DNA from: S015-6 sp964384945
Lineage (GTDB): Bacteria; Desulfobacterota; DSWW01
Assembly: GCA_964384945.1 (NCBI GenBank)
Contig: CAYLMK010000010.1
Location: 124,001 to 188,000, forward strand
Direction: 5' to 3'
Length of the DNA stretch: 64,000 nucleotides
The position numbers were made by a program, and so were the translations under genes. Positions 36,001-44,421 of this stretch are shown here, in pieces (positions within the stretch are counted from its first letter, which is position 1; each line of letters starts with the position of its first letter). The notes below the pieces were generated by a model. It worked only from the letters and a program-made list of their open reading frames with translations, searched no databases and was not told the origin of the DNA.

Positions 36001-37056
36001 ATGAGCTACCTTGCGCACCTTCTCCAGGCGATTTTGGCCATCAACCTCCTCGTTGTCGTCCACGAGGCAGGACACCTGCTGATCGCGGGCGCCTTCCGCG
36101 TAAGGGCCCAGCGTTTTTCTCTCGGCCTGGGCCCTCGCCTTTTCGGGTTCGAGGTCAAGGGCACCGACTATTGCCTGTCCGCCGTGCCGATCGGGGGCTT
36201 TGTTCAGCTTGCCAGGGGCCATCGGCACGGTCCTGGAGAGGCCTGCATGGGTTGCCTGGGTCCCTGGAAGAGAATGCTCGTCTTCCTCGCCGGACCCCTC
36301 GCGAACCTGCTCCTTGTGGTCCTTCTGTTCTGGACGGCCTACTGCCTGGTCGGATGGACAGACCATGAGCCGGTCCTCGCGGGCGTTGACCCGGGAAGCC
36401 GGGAAGCCATGGCAGGGCTCGAGCCCGGGGACAGGATCGTGCGGATCGACGGGAAACGGGTCATTGCATGGTCCCAGGTGGTGCTCGCCCTCCTCTCGGA
36501 GGACAGGAGGGCTGTGGTCCTGGAGGTCCATGGAGCGGGAGGAGCCGAGGGCCCGGGATTCGAAAAAGAGCGGCAGGCAAGGATGCTCGAGGTGTCCCTG
36601 GAAGGCCAGGAATCGCTCGGCATCCATCCCGGCGGGCGGATGATCCGGCTTCGGTTGGGGCCTGTCGGGGCCCTTGGAAGGGCGGTGGACAGGCTCTGGC
36701 TTCTCTCAGGGCTCATGGCCGATTCCCTCGCCGGGCTTGCGGCGGCCAGGATCCCGGCCTCTGAACTCGTGGGACCGGTTTATCTGTTTCACCTCTCGTC
36801 CAAGGCAGCCTCGTCAGGCGGCTCCTCCCTGCTCTGCCTGCTCGCCTTCGTCAGCGCGAGCCTGTGCTTCTTCAACCTGCTGCCTCTGCCCGTTCTGGAC
36901 GGAGGCCAAATCGGGCTCGCCCTTCTTGAGAAGATGCTCAAGAGGCCGATCGGGGACCGGTCTCTGCGGCTCCTCATGCATGCGTCCGCATTCTGGCTTC
37001 TTCTGCTCCTTGCCTCTGCCACCCTCAACGATTTCGTTCGTCTGCTTGCCCCCTGA
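36001..37056 (+). CDS. Site-2 protease, M50 family with PDZ domain (RseP-like)
   Basis: This 351-residue intramembrane metalloprotease has the zinc motif HEAGH in the first membrane segment (LLVVVHEAGHLL) and the matching aspartate in NLLPLPVLDGG of the C-terminal membrane segment. The PDZ domain between them (VDPGSREAMAGLEPGDRIVRIDG) covers roughly residues 120-215. About four membrane helices are visible. RseP-type enzymes release membrane-held anti-sigma factors, but no anti-sigma gene is seen here. Its neighbour is the HPF-sigma fusion, and a sigma-54-type promoter lies upstream. The target is inferred only from context. Confidence 0.87.
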   Translation: MSYLAHLLQAILAINLLVVVHEAGHLLIAGAFRVRAQRFSLGLGPRLFGFEVKGTDYCLSAVPIGGFVQLARGHRHGPGEACMGCLGPWKRMLVFLAGPLANLLLVVLLFWTAYCLVGWTDHEPVLAGVDPGSREAMAGLEPGDRIVRIDGKRVIAWSQVVLALLSEDRRAVVLEVHGAGGAEGPGFEKERQARMLEVSLEGQESLGIHPGGRMIRLRLGPVGALGRAVDRLWLLSGLMADSLAGLAAARIPASELVGPVYLFHLSSKAASSGGSSLLCLLAFVSASLCFFNLLPLPVLDGGQIGLALLEKMLKRPIGDRSLRLLMHASAFWLLLLLASATLNDFVRLLAP

Positions 37057-37246
37057 CCGCGACCCGTTGCATCTCAGGAAGGAAGGCCCTTGCCGCGCCT
37101 TCGGGTGCGGCCTCACGGCAACCTCGGAGAGGGCTTGAACCATGATTGCGAAGAGGTGTACTTTGTGACGGCAAAGCGGGTGGATGGCGTGGGCGCTTCC
37201 CCCGGGAACATGCTTCTAGCGCGACGATAGGAACGAGGAACCGACC

Positions 37247-38452
37247 GTGACGATGGATGTGGGCATCTATCTCGATCATGTTGCAGCAACGCCCCTTTTG
37301 CCCGAGGCGCTGGAGGCGATGCTCCCTTTCCTGCGGGAGGATTTCGGGAACCCATCGAGCATGCACGGGCTTGGAGAGCGTTGTGAATCGGCGATCGAGC
37401 AGGCCAGGGAGCGGATCGCGCGGCTGATCAACGCTCCGGACCCCCGCGAGATCGTGTTCACCTCCTGCGGGACCGAGTCCAACAACTTCGCCTTGAAGGG
37501 AATCCCCCTGGCCAACCAGGACCGGCGCCGGCACGTGCTCGTATCGCCGGTGGAGCACTTTTCCATCCTGCACGCGATCCGGACGCTCGAGAAGATGGGC
37601 TTCCAGGTCACGCAACTCGCGGTCGACCGGCACGGCCGAGTCGATCCGGCGGAGGTCGAAAGGTCCATCACGCCGCAGACGGTTCTGGTATCGGTGATGC
37701 ACGGCAACAACGAGGTGGGCACCCTGGAGCCTATCGAGGAGATCGGACGGATCACCCGGGAGAAGGGGGTTGCGTTCCACACGGATGCGGTGGCCACGAC
37801 CGGCATCGTTCCCGTGGATGTCCAGGCCCTGCAAGTCGATCTTCTCAGCTTGGCCGCCAACTCCTTCTACGGCCCGAAAGGGGCGGCCGCCCTTTACGTA
37901 CGTAAAGGCGTGCGGATTCAGCCCCTTCTGGATGGAGGAATCCAGGAAAAGGGCCGGCGGGCGGGCACGGAAAACGTGCCGGCCATCGTGGGCATGGGGG
38001 TCGCGGCCGAGGCGGCCCTGCGGGAGATGGACAGCAGAGCGCGCCACACCCGGCTCCTGCGCGACCGCTTGCAGGAAGGCCTCCTGGGGCGAATCCCGGA
38101 TACGCACGTGCTGGGACATCCCACCGAGAGGCTGCCCCACATCCTCAGCCTGGCCGTGGAGTTCGTCGAAGGGGAATCGATGCTGCTCTTTCTCGATATG
38201 GAGCGGATCCGGATCGCCAGCGGGTCGGCTTGCATCTCCCGCTCGCTCAAGGTTTCGCACGTGATGCTGGCCATGGGTATGGACGCGGCCCTGGCCCAGG
38301 GCAGCCTCCTTTTCAGCCTGGGCAAGGACAACCGGGAGGAAGAAGTGGATCGCGTCCTGGAGGTTCTGCCTCCGATCGTGCAGCGGTTGCGGGACATGTC
38401 CCCGCTTTATCGAAAGGCCAGAGAGGCCCGAAGGCATTCCAACAGGACCTGA
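37247..38452 (+). CDS. NifS-like class-V aminotransferase lacking the PLP lysine
   Basis: The 401-residue protein is a full-length homologue of NifS/IscS cysteine desulfurases. Aligned with E. coli IscS, where the numbering happens to coincide, it keeps His104 (SPVEHFS), Asn154 (GNNEVG), Asp180 (HTDAV) and the catalytic Cys on the SGSAC loop (C329). The pyridoxal-binding segment, normally SxHKxYGPKG, reads SLAANSFYGPKG: His205 is Asn, Lys206 is Ser, and Gln183 is Ala. The codons AAC TCC are unambiguous. A standard internal aldimine cannot form. The gene lies directly before an IscU-type scaffold gene, 49 bp away. It is either a pseudo-enzyme (partner or scaffold) or uses a different chemistry. 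Confidence 0.85.
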   Translation: MTMDVGIYLDHVAATPLLPEALEAMLPFLREDFGNPSSMHGLGERCESAIEQARERIARLINAPDPREIVFTSCGTESNNFALKGIPLANQDRRRHVLVSPVEHFSILHAIRTLEKMGFQVTQLAVDRHGRVDPAEVERSITPQTVLVSVMHGNNEVGTLEPIEEIGRITREKGVAFHTDAVATTGIVPVDVQALQVDLLSLAANSFYGPKGAAALYVRKGVRIQPLLDGGIQEKGRRAGTENVPAIVGMGVAAEAALREMDSRARHTRLLRDRLQEGLLGRIPDTHVLGHPTERLPHILSLAVEFVEGESMLLFLDMERIRIASGSACISRSLKVSHVMLAMGMDAALAQGSLLFSLGKDNREEEVDRVLEVLPPIVQRLRDMSPLYRKAREARRHSNRT

Positions 38453-38500
38453 CGGGCGCCTCCTCCCCGGCAGGACGCCCCAGACAGGAGTCATCCGGGA

Positions 38501-39019
38501 ATGAAATACAGCCAGAAGGTGATGGAGCATTTTGCGAACCCCCGCAACGTGGGAATCATCGAGGACGCGGACGGCTTGGGGGAGGTGGGCAACCCTGCCT
38601 GCGGGGATATCATGACCTTCACCATCAAGGTCAGGGACGGAAGGCTCGAGGACGTCAAATTTCAGACCTTCGGCTGCGGGGCCGCGATCGCGGTCTCGAG
38701 CATGATCAGCGAGATGGCCAAGGGGAAGTCCCTGGAGGAGGCCCTCGCAATCACGAACAAGGACGTGGCCGAGGCCCTGGACGGGCTTCCGACCAACAAG
38801 CTGCACTGCTCGAACCTGGGAGCGGATGCCCTTCATGCCGCCATCCGCGATTACCACGCCCGAAACGGGAAGCACCCGCGCGAAGAGGGGGCTGCGGAAA
38901 AGGGGGCGGCCGGCAAGAGGAAGGAAAAGCGATCGTGCAGATGCCCTTACTGCAACCTGGAGACCCCGGGCGACTCGCCGATCTGCAAGGGCTGCGGCGC
39001 CAGTCTGGAGGGGCCTTGA
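38501..39019 (+). CDS. IscU/NifU-type Fe-S scaffold with C-terminal zinc ribbon
   Basis: Residues 1-125 are a typical NifU/IscU scaffold with three cluster cysteines: GNPACGDI, TFGCGAAIA and LHCSNLG. The Asp in ACGD, common in U-type scaffolds, and the SMISEMAKGKSLEEA helix are present. After a Lys/Glu/Ala-rich linker, residues 146-172 carry a rubredoxin-like or zinc-ribbon knuckle (CRCPYC and CKGCGAS). It follows the NifS-like gene with a 49-bp gap and likely assembles clusters, using a sulfur donor from this or another locus. The added ribbon is unusual for a scaffold. Confidence 0.88.
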   Translation: MKYSQKVMEHFANPRNVGIIEDADGLGEVGNPACGDIMTFTIKVRDGRLEDVKFQTFGCGAAIAVSSMISEMAKGKSLEEALAITNKDVAEALDGLPTNKLHCSNLGADALHAAIRDYHARNGKHPREEGAAEKGAAGKRKEKRSCRCPYCNLETPGDSPICKGCGASLEGP

Positions 39020-39067
39020 AAAGCGATCTCCCGTGTCCGGCACAGGACGCGGGCGGCGGGGGGCCTG

Positions 39068-39868
39068 TCAGATCAGTGCCAGACGGGCCAAAACCGAATC
39101 GACCCCCCGCATGGCAGCCGAATCCCCGGAAAGGTTGAGCAGGCTCTCTCCTGCACGATCCATCTCACGGAGGATCGGGTCCTCCGGAATCGTCCCGAGA
39201 AGTTCCAGCCCCTGCTCGCGGGCGTTATCCTCCCAGCGCGCCCCCGAATCCGGCGGGCACCGGTTGACCACAAGGCCGATGCGAGCCGGCCGAAGCTCCT
39301 CCTGGGACTGGACGAGTTCCCGCATGGTCCCGGCGGTGTGAAAGCCCCTTGCGGAAGGATCGGATACGACCACCAGGTTGTCTACCCTGCGGAGAACCTT
39401 CCGGTTCACCTGTTCGAGACCCGCCTCGGCGTCCAGCACCACGAGGTCGAAGGATGCGCTCAGGGCCTCCACGGCATCCCGGAGCAGGCTGTTCACCGGG
39501 CAGTAGCAGCCCAGCACCTCCGTCCTTCCCATGGCCAGAAGGCTGAAGTTGTCTCGTTCCACGAGCGACTCGAGCAGGTAGTAGTCCACCATATCGGCCA
39601 CCCGCTCCGTCTCCTGGCTGTCGCGCCTTCGGGCGACCCGGATCACCTGCTCGCGTATCTGCCCGAGCGTTTTCGGGCTCCCCGCGCCCAGGGCAAGCGT
39701 CAGGCCCATGGCCGGGTCCGCGTCCACGGCCAGGATTCTCCTGCCGGTCTGGCGGAGGCGGTGCACCATCAGCGTGGAAAGCGCGGTCTTGCCCACGCCG
39801 CCCTTGCCGCAGACGGCAATCGAGGTTGCCCGCGCCCTTGTTTCGAGGGGTGCTTCTTTCGTGCTCAT
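39068..39868 (-). CDS. CooC/AcsF-like MinD-family ATPase
   Basis: The 266-residue protein is a deviant-Walker P-loop ATPase (GKGGVGKTALS at residues 21-31, then VDADPAM for the Asp switch). It contains a CxC pair (C121, C123 in LGCYCPVN), like that of CooC, where it helps bind nickel or zinc for maturation of carbon monoxide dehydrogenase/acetyl-CoA synthase. It lies 56 bp downstream of an acyl-CoA dehydrogenase on the minus strand. No CODH, ACS or hydrogenase genes are in the window. The family assignment is good; the metalloenzyme served is unknown. Confidence 0.82.
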   Translation of the reverse strand: MSTKEAPLETRARATSIAVCGKGGVGKTALSTLMVHRLRQTGRRILAVDADPAMGLTLALGAGSPKTLGQIREQVIRVARRRDSQETERVADMVDYYLLESLVERDNFSLLAMGRTEVLGCYCPVNSLLRDAVEALSASFDLVVLDAEAGLEQVNRKVLRRVDNLVVVSDPSARGFHTAGTMRELVQSQEELRPARIGLVVNRCPPDSGARWEDNAREQGLELLGTIPEDPILREMDRAGESLLNLSGDSAAMRGVDSVLARLALI

Positions 39869-39923
39869 GCCCTCCGGCTCCTCATGTGCGTCGAGGCGCG
39901 ATCCCCGGCACGGGCTCCCCTGC

Positions 39924-41063
39924 CTACAGGCTGCGAAAGATGATGCTCCGCTGGATCTCGGGGACCCCTTCGGTGATGGTTAGCACCCGGGAATCGCGCC
40001 AGAAGCGCTGAATCGGGTACTCCATCATGAACCCGTACCCTCCAAAGAGCTGGATGGCCTGATTGATGATCGTCTGGGCGGTCTCGCTGCAGAAAAGCTT
40101 GACCATCGAGGCCTCCCGGGTGCAGTCCCGGCCCTGGTCGTACATCCAGGCCGCCTTCCACGTGATGGTGTGCATGATGTCGATGTACATGGCCCATTCG
40201 GCGATCTTGAACTGGTTGACCTGAAAATCGATCAGGGGGCGGCCGAACTGGCTTCTTTCCTCGATGTACTTTTTCGTGATGTCGAAGACGCCCCGGGCCA
40301 TCCCTGCGCATCGGCCGCCGTAAGAGATGCGGCCGCCGACGAGCGTCTTGACCACCTGGGCGAATCCGCCCTCGGTGCCCCCGAGGAGCTTCGAAGCGGG
40401 CACCCTGCAGTCCTCGAAAACGAGCTCCGAGGTGTCGGCCGATCGAAGGCCGGCCTTTTCGAGCTTCCTGGCCACACGGAAGCCCGGGTTGCCCTTGTCC
40501 ACGATGAACAGGCTGATCCCCTTGGCCCGCTTGCCCGGATCGGTGTAGGCCGCCACCAGGACGTAATCGCACATCGAACCGTTCGTGATGAAGGTTTTTG
40601 TTCCGTTGATGACGTACCCGTCCCCTTCCCGAAACGCCCTGGCCGAGATGCCGGCCGCGTCCGAGCCGGCGTTGGGCTCGGTCAGCGCGAAGGCGCCGAT
40701 CTTCTCCCCCCGGACGGCCGGAACGAGGTACTCCCGTTTCTGCTCCTCCGTCCCGAAGTCGTAGATGGGACTCGTGGCCAGGGTGGCGTGCGCGAGCAGG
40801 CAGGAGGCGATCCCGGCGCACACGCGGTTCAGTTCTTCCATGTAAAGGCACTCGCAGATCTTGTCCGCGCCCGCGCCGCCGTATTCTTCCGGGTACCGGC
40901 AGCACAGATAACCCAGGCCTCCGAGCCTGCGGAACAGAGGGACGGGGAATTGCTCCTTTGCCTCTGCCTCCTCCACGAGCGGGGCGATCTCCTTGTCCAC
41001 GAACGAGGCGACTGCGTCCCAGAAGATCCTGTGCTCTTCCGAAAGGTCGAAGTTCAGGCTCAT
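39924..41063 (-). CDS. Acyl-CoA dehydrogenase
   Basis: The 379-residue flavoprotein has the standard three-domain ACAD fold. Domain 1 ends with ALTEPNAGSDAAG, the FAD-binding loop, and YVINGTKTFITNG is the second signature. The catalytic base is the Glu in VLTITEGVPEIQRSII near residue 365, the short-chain or glutaryl/butyryl-type position. QLFGGYGFMMEYPIQRFWRD precedes it. A DPGKRAKGISLFIVD segment and the Cys-rich YLCCRYP are ordinary. It may introduce a trans double bond in beta-oxidation or syntrophic acyl-CoA degradation. The substrate cannot be told; the decarboxylase genes upstream suggest short-chain acyl-CoA metabolism. Confidence 0.94.
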   Translation of the reverse strand: MSLNFDLSEEHRIFWDAVASFVDKEIAPLVEEAEAKEQFPVPLFRRLGGLGYLCCRYPEEYGGAGADKICECLYMEELNRVCAGIASCLLAHATLATSPIYDFGTEEQKREYLVPAVRGEKIGAFALTEPNAGSDAAGISARAFREGDGYVINGTKTFITNGSMCDYVLVAAYTDPGKRAKGISLFIVDKGNPGFRVARKLEKAGLRSADTSELVFEDCRVPASKLLGGTEGGFAQVVKTLVGGRISYGGRCAGMARGVFDITKKYIEERSQFGRPLIDFQVNQFKIAEWAMYIDIMHTITWKAAWMYDQGRDCTREASMVKLFCSETAQTIINQAIQLFGGYGFMMEYPIQRFWRDSRVLTITEGVPEIQRSIIFRSL

Positions 41064-41126
41064 GGCGGTTCCCTCTGGAGGTCACGCGAGATCGAGGTGC
41101 AGGCAGGCTTCCCTGTCCGCGCCCTG

Positions 41127-41768
41127 TCAGATCAGTCGCTTGATCGGTTTTGCCGGGACCCCGACCGCCAGCATGTGCGGCTCGAGCGTCCCGCGCACGA
41201 CCGAATTGGCCCCGATGCGGCAGAAATCCCCGATCTGCGCCCCCCGCAGGATCGTCGTCTTCGCGCCGATGTAGACACCGATGCCGATCTTGACCGGGTC
41301 GAAGATCAGCCGCGCCTGCGGGTCGGCGTAGAACCAATAGTCGGCCGTCTGGATGTGCACGTGTTCTCCGTCCATGATCGAAACGTACTCTCCGCAGATC
41401 GTGTATTTGCCCATTTCAATGCTCTTGCCACAATGGATGACGCAGCGGATGCTGCAGCCGCAAGCCTCCTCGAGGAAAAGCCTGCCGGAAACGTGAACCG
41501 TGCTCTCGGCCCGGATCTCGGTGCGCGGCCCCATATAAAGCTCCCCGCCCCTCATCTCGATCCGGGTCCTCTCGCCGAGGTGAGATCGCTCGCACAGGGT
41601 GATCTTGCAGGTTCCGCCCTGCAGCAGGATCTTCAATCCCTTGCCCAGCCGGCAGTTCTTCGCCAGGCGGAGCTCCAGGGCGGTGCCGGTCCTTCTGGCT
41701 TGCAGCCGCAGCCCCACAATGAACCGGAAGCGTCTCCACCTTAGGGCGAGGCTTGCGATCAGGGACAT
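41127..41768 (-). CDS. Left-handed beta-helix acyltransferase (hexapeptide-repeat family)
   Basis: The 213-residue protein is rich in hexapeptide-like turns ([LIV]-G-x-x-x-x). The C-terminal repeat series contains VKIGIGVYIGAKTTILRGAQIGDFCRIGANSVV, typical of CysE/NodL/maltose O-acetyltransferases. A basic, hydrophobic N-terminus (SLIASLALRWRRFRFIVGL) may associate with the membrane, and GVPAKPIKRLI ends the protein as in many O-acetyltransferases. It is placed between the acyl-CoA dehydrogenase and decarboxylase genes, with a 163-bp gap before the latter. The substrate is not known; a lipopolysaccharide or capsule sugar is possible. Confidence 0.8.
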   Translation of the reverse strand: MSLIASLALRWRRFRFIVGLRLQARRTGTALELRLAKNCRLGKGLKILLQGGTCKITLCERSHLGERTRIEMRGGELYMGPRTEIRAESTVHVSGRLFLEEACGCSIRCVIHCGKSIEMGKYTICGEYVSIMDGEHVHIQTADYWFYADPQARLIFDPVKIGIGVYIGAKTTILRGAQIGDFCRIGANSVVRGTLEPHMLAVGVPAKPIKRLI

Positions 41769-41931
41769 GCCGGTTCCTCCCGCGGGTACGTCTCAGGGGC
41801 TTGACGGGGGTCGGTTCCCGCGACGGGCGGGCCCGGTTTCCGCCACCCGGGAAAGTCTAACGGAGATCCCCCGGAGATTCCAGTGTCTTCGCATCGAGGG
41901 TGCAGGCGCGGCGAAAGAAGCAGGATGTGCT

Positions 41932-42447
<516 letters not shown>

Positions 42448-42459
42448 GAGCTTGCGTTC

Positions 42460-43005
42460 CTATCGGTTATTTGCCTCTCGGGGTGGTCTTGTGAGAGAAG
42501 TCCTTCGAAAAAGGGCCTCCTGCCTGCCCAGGAGCTTCCAGACACTCGCCGGCTCTCCCTTCCCGGGCGGTGCCGTTGCCCGTGGAGTGCCGAGGGGAAC
42601 GGAGGCGGCCTCCCGGGCCGCCTGGTCCAGGGCCAGGGTGACGGCGACGGCGACCTCGCCGGGCACCGTGGCCAAGGCCAAGGCGACGGCGACGGCCGCC
42701 TCGTTCGAGACCGGCGAAGAGGAGGGAGTGGCTTCCGCCTGGTCGGAAAACATTTCGGCAGAGGCGGGGGCTGTCGCGACGTTTGCCGCCTCTGCGGGTC
42801 CTGCGTCCGGGGCCGCCTCCGGAGCATCGGGAGAAGCGGCACGCCCCTGACCCCTTTCGATCTCCACAAACACGCGGCCGACGAGGTAGATCGCGATCAT
42901 CACGATGCCGAGGACGATGAAGACGCCGAAGAACCGGACCGACAGGCCGAACAGCACCTCCGGGTTCGAGATTCGCTCCACAACGTGCGCCAGCACCCCT
43001 TCCAT
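42460..43005 (-). CDS. OadG-like delta subunit of sodium-pump decarboxylase
   Basis: The protein (181 residues from ATG 43005, preceded by GGGAAGGG) has a single N-terminal membrane helix (VRFFGVFIVLGIVMIAIYLVG, about residues 21-41) followed by an Ala/Val/Pro-rich tail. This is the architecture of OadG/MmdD, which bridges the carboxyltransferase and the membrane beta subunit. The tail contains an unusual Ala/Val-rich run (AVAVALALA...VAVAVTLALD) instead of the usual Ala/Pro linker. It sits between the beta-subunit and carrier genes, so the set works together in Na+ export coupled to decarboxylation. Confidence 0.8.
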   Translation of the reverse strand: MEGVLAHVVERISNPEVLFGLSVRFFGVFIVLGIVMIAIYLVGRVFVEIERGQGRAASPDAPEAAPDAGPAEAANVATAPASAEMFSDQAEATPSSSPVSNEAAVAVALALATVPGEVAVAVTLALDQAAREAASVPLGTPRATAPPGKGEPASVWKLLGRQEALFRRTSLTRPPREANNR

Positions 43006-43086
43006 CCCTTCCCTTTCTGTGCGGTGCAACGGCAGCCCCGGCTCGGCCGCGGCTCGCGGCGGCCGAGCCGGGTCATCCTTCTGCGC

Positions 43087-44211
43087 CTACTTGAACATGG
43101 CGATCATCAGGCCCGCGGCGGCGGCCGTGCCCACCACGCCGGCAACGTTGGGTCCCATCGCGTGCATGAGGAGGTAGTTCCTGGGGTTGGCCTTCTTCCC
43201 CATGTCCTGACAGACGCGGGCGGCCATGGGAACGGCGGATAGGCCCGCCGCCCCGATGATCGGGTTCATTTTCTCCTTGATGAACAGGTTCATCAACTTC
43301 ACGGTGAGGACGCCGCCCGCCGTGCAAAGGATAAAATCGAATATGCCGAAGCCGAAGATGAGCAGGGATTTGGGGTTCAGGAAGTTCTCCGCGTCCATGG
43401 TGGCCCCGACCGAGATTCCGAGGAAGATCGTCACGATGTTCATCAGTTCCCGTTCCGCGGTCTGGGAGAGCCTTCGGACCACCCCGGTCTCCCGCATGAA
43501 GTTGCCGAACATGAACATGCCCAGCAGGGGGAGAATGTCCGGGATCATCAGGCCGATGACGATGGTGCCGATGATCGGGAAGAGGATCTTCTCCCTCGCT
43601 GAGACGTGGCGGAGCTGCTTCATCTCGATCCTGCGTTCCTGCTTCGTCGTGAGAGCGCGGATGACCGGAGGCAGGATGAGCGGCACCATGGCCATGTATG
43701 AGTAAGCGGCGAGCGCGTTGGGGCCGATCAGCTGAGGGGCCAGCGCGTTGGTCAGGTAGATGGTCGTCGGGCCGTCGGCTCCGCCGATGATCGCCACCGA
43801 GGCGGCCTCGGGGAGGGTGAATCCGCATGCGTAGGTTCCGAGAAACGTAACAAAAACACCCAATTGTGCTCCGGCGCCGATGATGAGGGACTTCGGGTTG
43901 GCCAGCATGGGCCCGAAGTCGGTCATGACCCCCAGCCCGAGGAAGATCACGCAGGGGATCACCTCCCACTCGATGCCGTAGTGGTGGAAGATCCAGAGGA
44001 GCTGGTGGTCTCCCATCAGGGGGGCGAGGGGCAGGTTCACAAGGAAGATGCCGAAGCCGATCGGGAGGAGCAGGAGAGGCTCGTACTTCTTCTTGACCGC
44101 AAGATAGAGAAAGAAGAAAGCCACCATCCACATGACGACGTATCGCCAGTCCAGGTGGACGACCCCCAGGCGGCCGACGACCTTTAGGAGCAGATTCTCG
44201 AGTGCGGACAT
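43087..44211 (-). CDS. Sodium ion-translocating decarboxylase beta subunit
   Basis: This integral-membrane subunit carries the carboxybiotin decarboxylation and Na+ translocation steps. From ATG 44211 (374 residues) it has about nine hydrophobic segments. The conserved cores GADGPTTIYLTNALAPQLIG, IFLGISVGATMDAENFLNP and GAAGLSAVPMAARV (Na+/carboxybiotin path) and the AFMGPNVAGVVGTA-type C-terminus (HAMGPNVAGVVGTA) are all present. The AGLSAVPMAARV motif is shared by MmdB, OadB and GcdB. Methylmalonyl-CoA decarboxylase is the likely enzyme in this metabolism, but the alpha subunit that would decide it lies outside the window. The frame stays open upstream to 45825, a shadow of the S1 gene. Confidence 0.95.
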   Translation of the reverse strand: MSALENLLLKVVGRLGVVHLDWRYVVMWMVAFFFLYLAVKKKYEPLLLLPIGFGIFLVNLPLAPLMGDHQLLWIFHHYGIEWEVIPCVIFLGLGVMTDFGPMLANPKSLIIGAGAQLGVFVTFLGTYACGFTLPEAASVAIIGGADGPTTIYLTNALAPQLIGPNALAAYSYMAMVPLILPPVIRALTTKQERRIEMKQLRHVSAREKILFPIIGTIVIGLMIPDILPLLGMFMFGNFMRETGVVRRLSQTAERELMNIVTIFLGISVGATMDAENFLNPKSLLIFGFGIFDFILCTAGGVLTVKLMNLFIKEKMNPIIGAAGLSAVPMAARVCQDMGKKANPRNYLLMHAMGPNVAGVVGTAAAAGLMIAMFK

Positions 44212-44421
44212 CCACGGTCGCCTTTTTGTACGGGGTTTTGTTGGAGAGCCTATGCATGTATCATAAAGTCTGTAACATTTCAAGAAACCGGTTAGCCCCA
44301 ACCTTCGTTTTAATCCTCTCGAGGCGGGCCGCCTCTCTGCCCGGAGGGATGACGGGGGACACCTGATTGCGTAAAATGTCCGCCGGGCTTGCATGTTCCT
44401 ATCAGAGAAGAGGGAGGCAGG

